A DNA stretch of 64,000 nt, taken from Hydrangea macrophylla. Its lineage: Eukaryota > Streptophyta > Magnoliopsida > Cornales > Hydrangeaceae. The DNA is taken from positions 32,489,501 to 32,553,500 of the forward strand of contig CM066998.1 of assembly GCA_033977485.1 (NCBI GenBank). The letters run 5' to 3'. This document shows, in pieces, positions 1-9,479 of this stretch. A program made the position numbers and the translations under genes. A model generated the notes under the pieces. That model was not told the origin of the DNA and did not search any database. It was given only the letters and a program-made list of their open reading frames with translations. Every line of letters begins with the position of its first letter. The stretch's first letter is position 1.

Positions 1-721
1 GCTTTATTATTTTTTGTTTGCAGCCTGTTCCTGCCACGGCTCGTCCTCCTGCCTTGCCCGAGTAGGATTGGACCATGTCGACCGTCTCATTTGGCGAGCC
101 CTTCTTGACGACGATCCCCCGGCTTTCACAGGTTGCCCCTACTATTCCCCTTCACTATGATGTCGTCCCGCGTGCTTATGCAGAGGAGGGCTTGACTTAT
201 ACCCACAGCGTGCCGCAGTGGGTTCTCGGGCGAGAGTGGATGGTAAGAAACTTACCCCTTTCTTTCACTTCAACTTTGATTGCCTCTCCTTTTGCTAATC
301 TTTATTTTTGGTTCTTGTTTTTAGGCTGAGGGAGCTCGGGCGACTGCCGCGGCTCAGTCAAGGGCCCAGGCATGATTTTCATTCCTTTTATTCTCAGTAT
401 TTCATCCGTCATTTCAACACTTTCTGGACTTATCCTCTCTTATTTCAGACGGAGGAGATCAGAGTCCTGTCCCAGCAGGTGGGGCAGCTCCAGCAGCGGC
501 TTCAGCAGTTCGGCATTCCCCTCAGCGACACTCCTGGGGATGACGGTGCTGGACGAGGTGTGGGGCGAGGCGGTGGTAGAGGCGGAGGTAGCAGCGGGGG
601 TCGAGGCAGAGGCGGCGGTAGCGGTGGTCGTGGGGAGAGCGGTGGAGGCAGCGGGACAGAGTCGGAGGAGGAGCCGCTCAGGCGTATGACCAGTCAGACT
701 CGCAGCCGGGGCCGAGGCTAA
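1..721 (+). pseudogene. 3' exons of a gene antisense to G1, Gly/Arg-rich C-terminus
   Basis: Three exons can be read. The first begins after a TTTGCAG acceptor at about 24 and runs to 241. The second is 324-371, joined across a GTAAGA...TTTTTAG intron. The third is 450-721, reached across an apparent GC-AG intron ending TTATTTCAG. All junctions are in phase 0, which supports real splicing history. The third exon starts with a short Gln-rich coiled-coil-like stretch (IRVLSQQVGQLQQRLQQF), then a long Gly/Arg/Ser-rich tail, and ends at TAG. An in-frame TAG at 63-65 interrupts exon 1, so this copy is probably dead. I infer it is the C-terminal part of a plant-mobile-domain/DUF7745-like protein carried by the retroelement; its 5' part lies outside the window. 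Confidence 0.5.
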
Positions 722-1140
722 TCCTACTTTTTCTTTTTTTATTTCTTTTGAGTGTTTTGGGAGGATGCATACTTTATTTGATGGATTGTATATACATATG
801 TTCACTCTTATCTTGATGATGGCTCTACGATAGCCGGTAGGATAGGCACTCTTGATACCTTTATTATTATATTTTTGCTCTTTTATTCACCGTACGTGTG
901 ACCATAGCTTGGTCCTTTTGCCGTATGTGGGACCATAGCTTGGTCCCTCCTTTATTTGATTTTTTTAATGCTTTTATCTCTTTTATTTATAATAAACAAA
1001 TGAATGAAATGAATGTATGCGATCATGGCTTAGTCTTTGTTGCACGTGCTGCATGAAGCGCACGTTTTACTGTCTTTTATCTAGTTTTTTTGTTTGCAGG
1101 TGGGCTAAACTTGTTATAAACAGACCCTGGCCAATAAAAA
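722..1140 (+). other. Non-coding spacer between two antisense genes of G1
   Basis: T-rich 3' flank. It contains two near-identical copies of a 'gaccatagcttggtcc' motif (about 900-947) and a weaker third copy near 1,020. There is no credible ORF. Confidence 0.4.
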
Positions 1141-1146
1141 ACTTGG

Positions 1147-1285
1147 AACGGCACTCGGTGAGGTCTCTGCGGCACTCAGTGAGAGCCGCGGCGGCAGTCA
1201 GTGAATGCCGCAACGACATTCACAGACTGCCGTGCGGCATTTCATTGAGTGTCGTTGCACTTTATCGAGTGTCGCGGGTAGGTAG
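1147..1285 (+). repeat. Array of ~21-bp imperfect palindromes upstream of antisense gene
   Basis: About six units of the form CGGCA-TCAnnGA-TGCCG lie head to tail, each nearly self-complementary. The same unit type makes up two clusters in G1's LTR (23,811-24,133 in S1; 27,010-27,345 in the host LTR). The array ends about 20 bp before a TATA-like sequence. Confidence 0.7.
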
Positions 1286-1299
1286 GCAGCTTTATTCCC

Positions 1300-1310
1300 C
1301 TATTTATACC
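1300..1310 (+). promoter_or_regulatory. TATA-like box of the antisense gene
   Basis: CTATTTATACC is followed by a pyrimidine-rich leader (TCTTCTTTCTC...) and by ATG at 1,368. This gives a plausible TSS about 30 bp downstream and a short 5' UTR. Confidence 0.5.
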
Positions 1311-1367
1311 TCTTCTTTCTCAAGGCTCCGCAAAACACTTCTCTTTTCTTCTTTACTTTCTTCCCAA

Positions 1368-2465
1368 ATGGCCCCCATCAGCTCCCAAATCCTTTTTCCA
1401 TGGATGGATACCCTTTTCGACGTTGATAGGCTCAACTTTGAGTGCTTCAGGCTAAATGACCTTTTCTCTTTCCGACGGATGAATTTGAATGAGGGCCTAC
1501 TTCGAGCTACCATCCAATGTTGGGATCCTTCTTTCAACGTCTTTTGTTTTGGCTCTCAGGAGATTTGCCCCTTGTTTGAGGAATTCAGTGCCATTCTTCA
1601 CACTGATCCTTCTACTGAATTAACGGTTCCTCCAGTTCAGGCTGGGTATGTCCGGGATTTAGATACTCTTCTCTACACATCTCGGAATGCGGCGGGCTCC
1701 TTTATTTGTGGCAGGCAGATTGATTTTGAGCGCCTTTCTTCCGTTTATGCTCCCATAGGGGACCCTTATGATGGTGAGTATCAGATCATCTGACGTAGTG
1801 CCCTGTCGATTGTTATGCTTTCTTACTTTTTCTTTCAGTCATCCTCCGACATTCTCATACCCATTGCCTGCGATTTGAGGGAGATGAAAAGCGCAGTTAT
1901 TCTGGTTCTTGGCGAGACCTTGATAGGACTGGGACTGGGTCATGCTCATGCTACCGGGGCCCTATTTTCTGCCGGAGCACCTTTTGTTCTGCAGATTTGG
2001 CTCATGGAGCGTTTGGAACTCTTTATACACCCTTCCCATCTTCGCGGATCACGTCCCTATGATCGTGTGGAGATTCACAGCTTATTTGATTCTGTCGATG
2101 CATGGCTTGGTTGGCTCCAAGGCCTCTCTTCCAGTGATATCTGCTGGGTCTGTCCTCAGTGGTTTCATTGCTCTATTACCATACGCCTTCTTGGGCGACC
2201 TGGCATCTGGCTGCCGGGTTTGCGTACTACTACCTTCTATATTCCTGATCGGGTGGTACGCCAGTTTGGACTTTTACAGGATACTACTGAATCTGTGACT
2301 GCTGATTTTACCAGGGGGTCCACCTTGCGCCCTTCTATTGTGAAGGCTTTTATTGAGGCTTGGCATAGCAAGATGGCTGCTCCGTGCCCGAGGATTCCTG
2401 CTCCGATTGTGCCTATAACCAAGTATCTTCTAGATATCCAGGCCTTGGTTGTGAGACGAATTTGA
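1368..2465 (+). pseudogene. Plant mobile domain / DUF7745-like gene, antisense to G1
   Basis: Exon 1 is 1,368-1,773. It begins MAPISSQILFPW and contains the family-like stretch VFCFGSQEICPLFEEFSAIL, in the style of an 'L.PTLEEY' motif. A GTGAGT donor follows at 1,774. Exon 2 starts after TTTCTTTCAG at about 1,839. It carries VLQIWLMERL, SSSDICWVCPQW and YIPDRVVRQFGLLQ, all typical of the plant mobile domain/DUF7745 proteins found in plant genomes and retroelements. The obvious donor leaves phase 1 while exon 2 reads best in phase 0, so there is a one-base frame problem or a misread splice site. The ORF stops at 2,463-2,465, short for the family. It runs opposite to pol, between integrase and the missing 3' LTR. 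Its function is unknown. Confidence 0.6.
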
Positions 2466-3130
2466 CAGACACATAATAAAGTAGACGAAAACAGGGAAAA
2501 GCTTGCCATTTTTCAAAACTTTCTGACAGACCCTGCCTACTCTTTTTACGCTTTTGAATGTGATTTTCCTTATTTTTTTCTCTTCAAGAAGTGTTGTTAT
2601 CTTTTAGGAAAGTTCTAACATGTTTGATCAAAATGCTCACTCCTTCGATTAATCTTTTATGAAGAATCCTCCTTTCAATGTCTTTTCTTGGCTCTCTACT
2701 TTTTTTTTCTTTGCTTAAAGCTTTACTCCTTCTACGTCATGAATTCTTATTTATTTCTTTATAGTACTTATTTGATAGCCAGGTGATCCAAAAGGGGGGT
2801 CCTGTATCTGGGTTCTTCGGCTAGCAAATGAAGTTTGCCCCTTGGTTTTAGGGCTTCGAAGTGGTTCGGGACAAACGCTAGTTTGCCCCTAGTTTAGCAC
2901 AGGTTTGTTTGTATGGACCGAGGGCTTTGGAGATCCCGCCTACTTATCCCCAAGTGGGAGTCAGGTCCCAAGTAGTTCGGCTTAAGGCTGCAAAGAAAAG
3001 GCGCCAATCAGGCAATTATTTACTGACCGAACCGAGTAGGTTGCCTACGTATCCCCTAACGGGAATCAGGTCGAGCGTAATTCATCAAGGTAGGAGGCTT
3101 TGGAAAGAAAGGTTTCAAGCAAAGTATTTC
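2466..3130. other. Non-coding spacer between integrase and antisense gene, with a degenerate duplication
   Basis: No ORF is supported in 2,466-2,900. At 2,938-3,085 a motif occurs twice: 'cctacttatccccaagtggg' and 'cctacgtatcccctaacggg', each followed by a 'agtcaggtc/aatcaggtc' core and then 'gtagttc/gtaattc'. The copies are about 110 bp apart. I recall similar 'CCTACGTATCC' blocks in other plant gypsy elements, but I cannot confirm a role. Confidence 0.4.
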
Positions 3131-3153
3131 TTGAGGCGATCGAGGTTAATTGG

Positions 3154-4260
3154 TTACTTAAATTCATCCCCGTCCAGGTCCATGAGATAGGCCGTTCCTC
3201 CGGAAAGGAGAGTCTTAATGATGTATGGCCCGACCCAGTTGGGTTTGAATTTTTCTCTGGGGTCATAAACAGGCACTTTCAGTTCTTTGAGGACCAGGTC
3301 ACCCTCAGCAAGCTTCCTTGGGCGGACCTTTTTGTTGAAAGAACGAGCTATCCTTTTCTGGTACCTCCGAGTGTGGTTTACTGCGGCCGGCCTCTTCTCA
3401 TCGAGTAACATCAACTCCTCATACCTTCCTCGTACCCATTCTGATTCGGTGATCTCACACTCTGCCAAAACCCTAAGAGAGGGTATTTCTACCTCGACTG
3501 GGAGAACGGCTTCCATCCCGTAGACCAACGAATACGGCGTAGCGCCCGTTGAAGTTCTTACCGAGGTTCGGTATCCCCACAAAGAAAACGGCAGCTTCTC
3601 ATGCCAATCCTTATATGTATCCGTCATTTTTCCCAAGGTTGCTTTGACATTCTTATTTGCTGCTTCTACTGCTCCATTCGTCTGAGGCCTATACGGGGAC
3701 GATTGATGGCGAGTGATCTTATACTTTTCCAGGAGCAGGATAACCTCTCCCTAGAAATGACTGCCATGATCGGAGATAAACTCATTTGGGGCCCCATACC
3801 TACAGATTATGTTTTTCTCGATGAAACTCACCACGTCCTTGGCTTTCAACGTTGCATACGAGGCTGCCTCTACCCACTTTGTAAAATAATCAATCGCCAC
3901 GATTATGTATCGGTGCCCATTTAAAGCCTTCGGAACTATCTCACCAATGATATCAATCCCCCATACGAAAAATGGCCAAGGGGTGGTCATGCTATAGAGC
4001 TGTGACGGAGGGGTATGCATCAGATTTGCATGAATCTGACACTTGTGACACCTTCTAACATATTCGCAACAGTCTTTGTCCAAGGTCATCCAATAGTACC
4101 CCGGTCGGATGATCTTCTTTTCCAGCATGTGCCCGTTCATGTGGGGCCCACACACTCCCTCATGTATTTCCTCCATCATTCTTTTAGCTTCCTTCCCATA
4201 TAGGCACTCCAGATTGTACCCGGTGTAGGATTTCTTCCATAACTTATCTGCATAAATCAC
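3154..4260 (-). pseudogene. G1 integrase (pol C-terminus)
   Basis: It inserts element cDNA into the genome. The H2C2 zinc finger is visible (HEGVCGPHMNGH ... CHKCQ). The catalytic core follows, with the first Asp in FVWGIDIIG and the second in FISDHGSHF. The YSLVYGMEAVLPVE block and the C-terminal NWVGPYIIK part come next. The stretch 4,260-3,751 and the stretch 3,636-3,154 are in the same frame; one TAG at about 3,753-3,751, just after the second Asp, splits them. A one-base frameshift near 4,265 separates the upstream linker (4,486-4,244). Confidence 0.85.
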
Positions 4261-4572
4261 AAATTGAGCGGCGAATCATGGAATCGCCTTTTCTGTCCTT
4301 CTCTGAGGCTCCTACGGGGTATTCTCCTTCTTTGATGAACTTCCACACATCTTCATACCAAGGTATTTCATCTTCTCTTTCTATGGCCGCGATCATTTCA
4401 AATGATGGTTGATTCCTCACTTCTATGGACAGCGGGATCATGGCAATTTTGGAGGGGATTTGGATCATCAAGGCTAAGGTAGCCAAAGAGTCGGCTAGTT
4501 GGTTTTCTTCATAAGGGAGGTAGTAAAAAAAATCTTTTGGAACTGCTCTTTCAGACTTTACAGATAGTCATG

Positions 4573-5271
4573 CTAAGGTCTCAGTTTCTCATGCTTTACC
4601 TTCCAATCTCCTCGGACTTGGGATATGATCAAATTGGAATCTCCGAAGACATCAATCTGTTCGACTTTCAAAGCCAAGGCTGCTTCTATCCCAATTATGC
4701 ACGCTTCGTACTCCGCGGTGTTGTTGGTCGAGATATACTTGAGTTTGATGGCTAATGGGGTAGGGGCCCCATCGAGTGCTATGAGAATGATTCCAACTCC
4801 GTAACCTAGTTGGTTGGCTGCTCCATCGAAGTACATTTTCCACAAATCCTCCTTTACAGCCATTATTCTTTCATCCGGGAACTTGAATTCTCCCTCGTCC
4901 TCAGATTCTATAGCGAGGTCGGCTAAAAACTCAGCGACAACCCTTCCTTTCACAGACTTGGTAGTGACATACTTGATGTCGAACTCAGCTAGCATCATGG
5001 TCCAACAGGAAATCCTACTGGTCAAGACAGGCTTTTTGAATAGGTATTTTAATGGGTCCATTCGGGATATCAGGATTACAGGAAAGGCTAGCATGTAGTG
5101 GCGAAGGCAACGGGTGCACCAAACCAAGGCCCAACAGGCCTTTTTCCAAGAGTGAATACTTTAACTCATATCCGACCATTCTTTTGCTCAAGTAGTAAAT
5201 GGCCTTCTCCACGTGCCCCTCTTCTCCTTCCTGGGCCAACATACACCCCATCGAATCTTCAGATACGGAGA
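4573..5271 (-). pseudogene. G1 RNase H (3' part) and second archaeal-type RNase H
   Basis: The first RNase H resumes at SVSEDSMGCMLAQE, just left of the G2 insertion; its 5' half lies at 15,899 and above. It then shifts frame near 5,127. The second RNase H has MYFDGAANQLGYGVG (first Asp), TNNTAEYEACIIGIEAAL (Glu) and VFGDSNLIISQV (Asp). This extra RNase H is the hallmark of Tat-lineage gypsy elements. It would degrade RNA in the RNA/DNA hybrid during reverse transcription. A short linker toward integrase (4,486-4,244) is readable in another frame. Confidence 0.8.
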
Positions 5272-6098
5272 GATAATGTCACGCCTCGAAGTACCAAAAA
5301 TAGGGAAAAATAAATTTCCTTTATGGGTTCGTAGACACGTGACTGGTTGTGAGTGTCACCTGATTGTCCAAACATGCTTATAACAATAATGTGATATGGG
5401 AAAGTGACTAAGTTCAGCGGAAGCAGAAATTTAAAACATCCAAGTCTTACATCAGTAGTATATTACAGGCCAAAAAGATATCCAAAAGATACATATTACA
5501 AGACCAGCTAAACTATTACATCACTAACATAATAATAATACAGAACTATAACAAAAGAAAAGCTCCAAAGTCTTCAGCTGGCGAAACCGTAGCCTTCCTC
5601 GTAGTAATCTTCACTAGCATAGTCTTCAGTAGTAAAGTCAGCATCTTGATAGCAGTCGGCTCCGTCTGGACCTGCAAAGGCTGGACGTGGAAGGTCCAGC
5701 GGCATGAAAAGCCGTTAGCGGTTAAGCTAAGTGAGGGTCCCCTTAAGGTTACCACCACTTAATGTAAGTTATTCTTCATCTCTTCTTATTTCTCGAAACC
5801 ATATCTCGTTCATCATTTCTTATTCTTGATACTATGTCTTGTTCGTCTTTTCTTATTCTCAAAATCATGTCATATTTAAACCCAATCATTCTTTTTGAAA
5901 CTTAACCCAGAACTGAACTGACCAATGACATTGACTGAAAGAAGACTTAACTCAAAACGCATTTACTGGTCAAGAAAGTACAACACTCAACAATGAATAG
6001 TTAACAGTCGCCCAACTCGCACTCAAACTGTCGCCCAAATGGCATTCAAACTATTGCCCAAATGGCAAAAGTGTGCGGGACATTAACAATCTCTTGGT

Positions 6099-6357
6099 CG
6101 AACACGTCATGCCGATCCTCAGGTCGCCCGCACGTTACCGAACACGTCATACCGATCCTCAGACCAAGGGTACGGGAAATTAATAATCACTTGGACGAAC
6201 ACGTCATGCCGATCCTCAGGTCACCTGTACATAACCAAACACGTCATGCCGATCCTCAGTCCAAGGGTGCGGAAAAATAATCAACCACTTGATCGAACAC
6301 GTCACGACAATCCTCAGGTCATCCGCACTTGACCGAACATGTCATGCCGATCCTCAG
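6099..6357. repeat. Tandem array with TGACGTG cores in G2 LTR (copy 1)
   Basis: Six ~24-bp units (starts near 6,099, 6,139, 6,196, 6,236, 6,294, 6,333) are separated by alternating spacers. On the element's sense strand each unit has TGACGTG, the core of plant bZIP (TGACG/ACGT) sites. A matching array is at 13,559-13,818. Confidence 0.75.
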
Positions 6358-7057
6358 ATCAAGGAACAAAACATAACTCACCAATCAATACCATGGAATT
6401 ACCGAAAGACCAATTTTGCAAGAAATATCCAAACACGACACGAAAGTTTACAAATCAACTCTGACCGGTAGTCACATGACTAGAAACGAGGCCCAATGTC
6501 CCTTATTCGCATTAAATCTGTTATCGAAGGTTTTATCATTAATTTACGCGTTCGCACGTTTCGTAGTTTAGTTCATTAATATCATCCATTTATAACCGTT
6601 AATATTTCGTTATACGTCCGACATTCCGTTTTCCTCTCAATATACTTACGATGGAAACTTTCACAATCATTTATCATCGCAATAATCGTGCCATACAATA
6701 TACTTATAGTTTGGGTATGAACTTTCCAACGGTCATTAAACTATATTCACGTAGCTTATGGATTTATAATCATGGATTTAATATCAATAAAACATATAGA
6801 TGAAACCCTTAACATACTCATCTACGCGATAGCACTACCATAGCACGAGATTTTCATAACAACACATGTACTGGAAAACTAGCATCAATAATCAACACCA
6901 TGCATAAACAAAACATTATACAAAAAGCTGTACAATCTGCCAAGATACATTTTCACTGTGTTGGCTGAATTAACATGATTTATTTGGGCATGATAAATTG
7001 CTTTGTAGATCCAACTCAAAACTACAACATTATAGATAATAGGAATATATTCATGTA

Positions 7058-7760
7058 CAAAAAAAAATCTAGCTTCAATTACATTTTTGAGCTACTCAAA
7101 CTATTTATTTTACAAGACATTTCTTATATCTCGGACTGTTCTGTCCCAGATTTATAACACTGCATTGTACGTGAATTTCACCTATGAAGAAGTGATTTTT
7201 AGACTGAGCTATAGAAGGGTTATTTGTAGATAAATGAGTTATCTTTCTTCACAAAAAAACCTAGCTTAATTCTCATTTTTGAGCTGCACAAAACATTCAT
7301 TTTACTAAACTATATACTGCTGAATGTTTCAGTTTCTCATATTTATAACACTGCGTTGTACATGCATTTCACCCATTAAGGAGTGATTTCTAGACTAAGC
7401 TATAGAAGTGGTATTTTTAGATAAATGAGTTAGCTTTTACCACAAAAAAATCTAGCTTAATTCCAATTTTTGAGCTCCTCAAAACATCCATTTTACTAAA
7501 CTACATTTTGCTGGAAGTTTCTGTTTTCCCTGGTTTATAACACTTCGTTGTACATGCATTTCACCCATGAAGGATTGATTTCTAGACTCAGCTATAGAAG
7601 AGTTATTTGAAGATATATGAGTTAGTTTTGACCACAAAAAAACCTAGCTTAATTCGGATTTTTGAGCTGCACAAAACATTCATTTTACTAAACTATGTTC
7701 TGCTGAGAGTTTCAGTTTCTCAGATTTATGGATTTGTCTTGCATGTCATGAAAACTTCCA
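7058..7760. repeat. ~190-bp tandem repeats in G2 3' LTR
   Basis: Units begin at 'caaaaaaa(c/t)ctagctt', seen at about 7,060, 7,251, 7,441 and 7,631. Each continues through 'ttgagct...aaaca', 'ttcatttta' and 'tttataacactgcgttgtac'. The same array is at about 14,517-15,190 in the other LTR. Confidence 0.8.
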
Positions 7761-8446
7761 CACAACAACATCAAACTTCTACTAAAAATTAGTACATATT
7801 ATATGTGTTCTAAATTGAGTTAGATTACTCACAATTACTCACAATTTACTCACAATTTACTCACCAAAGCTTGATGTTGTTCTTGAGCTTGATGGAGCTT
7901 GAACTTCAACTTCAATGGTGACTTCTTCTCTTCTTTCTCTCAAGAATTAAAACTCCAGCTCTCTCTCATAGATTTTAAGTGCTGGTCATAGAGACAAAGT
8001 GTGTATAATGCATGCTATATGCCTGCTTATATAGAAATCCTAGGAGCTAGGTGTCATGTGGTATGTGTATATGCCATATGCCATGACATGTGTCCTACTA
8101 GTGGACATTTATCCAAGAGGGTTGCATGTGGCTGTCACATGGTCGGTCATGTGGGCCCACCTTGGATTGTGTGCCACTTTCTCAATTTACGTGCATAAGT
8201 TTCTTGATATACGTGTCGGTCTCAGTTTACGTGCAAACGGGTATTGTTTCTATTGTCTGGGTCCGGGTACGGGACTACGTTAATTCTTATTACGGTCGAG
8301 TCGGTATAGTTACTACATTCTAATATGATAATACTACAATACGTCCATACCGTCTCATAATTCAAATAATAATATAATAATATAGTCGGTCCAATATAGA
8401 AATTCGAAAAACTGATATTATTGAAAAGAAAATTACAGGTGTTACA

Positions 8447-8470
8447 TCTTCCACCACCTATTAAATGATT
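8447..8470 (-). promoter_or_regulatory. G2 polypurine tract
   Basis: On the - strand 'GGTGGTGGAAGA' stands immediately before the 3' LTR start TGTAACACC. It is preceded by 'GATTTCGAGGACGAAATC', the usual end of pol in chromodomain gypsy elements. It primes plus-strand DNA synthesis. Confidence 0.75.
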
Positions 8471-8493
8471 TCGTCCTCGAAATCAGAGCTTAT

Positions 8494-8787
8494 CTAGGTA
8501 CAAAATAGAAAAGGGTATTTCTCTCGCATCTCTGACTCCATTTCCCACGAAGCGTCTCTTTCATCATAATAATTCCATTGAACTTTCACCAATGGGATCT
8601 CCTTGTTCCTCAGCTTCTTGGTTTCTCGACCCAAAATCTTGATGGGTCTCTCTGTGTAAAACATGTTCTTATTCGCCTCAATGTCCTCGAAGTCGATTAC
8701 ATGTTGCGTCGTGCCCTGATGATACTCCTTCAACATACTAATGTGAAAAACATTGTGAATACCTAACAACCTTGGTGGCAACATCAC
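8494..8787 (-). pseudogene. G2 integrase C-terminus with chromodomain
   Basis: The fragment starts at LPPRLLGIHNVFHISMLKEY (the integrase end) and runs into YTERPIKILGRETKKLRN and EIPLVKVQWNYYDERDASWE, the chromodomain core, ending MREKYPFLF. Chromodomains direct integration by binding modified histones. The N-terminal part of pol is missing: upstream (above 8,788) the sequence turns into non-pol DNA. Confidence 0.85.
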
Positions 8788-8796
8788 TAATTTCTA

Positions 8797-8885
8797 ATAT
8801 CCTACGTGGAATTTCCAGAGAAATTCAGGTGCTACATCTCTACCCACCTTATCAGAGGATTTCATCCTCGAAATCTAGGGTTTGC
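8797..8885 (-). other. Second PPT/LTR-start signature inside G2
   Basis: On the - strand a second 'AGATTTCGAGGATGAAATCC' is followed by GGTGGGTAGAGA and TGTAGCACCTG (start at 8,836). This repeats the pol-end/PPT/LTR-start layout found at 8,446-8,490. It joins directly to the chromodomain fragment, so the interior looks like a chimera of two related elements. Confidence 0.5.
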
Positions 8886-9207
8886 TAGGTCTTAGAAAGT
8901 ACAAGGTACTAATCATATCTCAGATTTTAAGGTTGTGAGGTTCCCACTAGCTAACTAATCAGACCTTCTCCTAAATTCTTTCAAACATCCAAACTTCTTT
9001 GCTAAAATAATGCCAAGTGAAATTCATAGTTCTGACATTGAATATGGCACCTTCGGTCTTTCATCTTGTTCAATGCTGAGATTAATTTGGTGATCTGCAA
9101 GTTCTCTTTCGGGATCTTCTTGGTGGTGGAACCTTGTTCTGAGTTCCTCGTTCTGGACAATCTTTGCACACACGTCCAGTCTTTCCATAATTAAAGCACT
9201 GTGCCTA

Positions 9208-9399
9208 TCAACTTATGAGATGTTTCGGTGCATTGCATTCTTTGAAGTGATGTCTAGATATTCCGCAGTTGTCACAGATATCACGTTGCTTTGGATGTGT
9301 CTGAACGGCAGTCTGATTAACTTTCCTTTCATTGTTTCTTTGCCTCTTGTGATGATTCTTGATGTATCTAGAGTTTTCCTCAATGATTGTGGGCTGCAT
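9208..9399 (-). pseudogene. G2 gag zinc-knuckle fragment
   Basis: A basic stretch (NHHKRQRNNERK) precedes CDNCGISRHHFKEC, a perfect CX2CX4HX4C nucleocapsid knuckle that binds element RNA. No full gag can be read around it. Confidence 0.7.
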
Positions 9400-9479
9400 T
9401 CGAGTAGTTGTTCAGGATACTGGTTTGTTTCTTTTGTGTTGTTAATCGAGCAAGATTCTTGCCTCTCAGCTTTTTGATG

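Larger units (their letters stand above)
5277..8446 (-). repeat. G2 3' LTR
   Basis: On the - strand it starts TGTAACACC (at 8,446) and ends GGCGTGACA (at 5,277), so the termini are TGT...ACA. It is colinear with 12,737-15,893. It holds an array of six 'CGAACACGTCATGCCGATCC' units (6,099-6,357) and four copies of a ~190-bp repeat (about 7,058-7,760). Short ORFs inside it are not genes. Confidence 0.92.

Noticed and set aside
440..805. Minus-strand 121-codon ORF
   Set aside because: A mirror of the Gly/Arg-rich exon on +, giving Ala/Thr/Ser low complexity.
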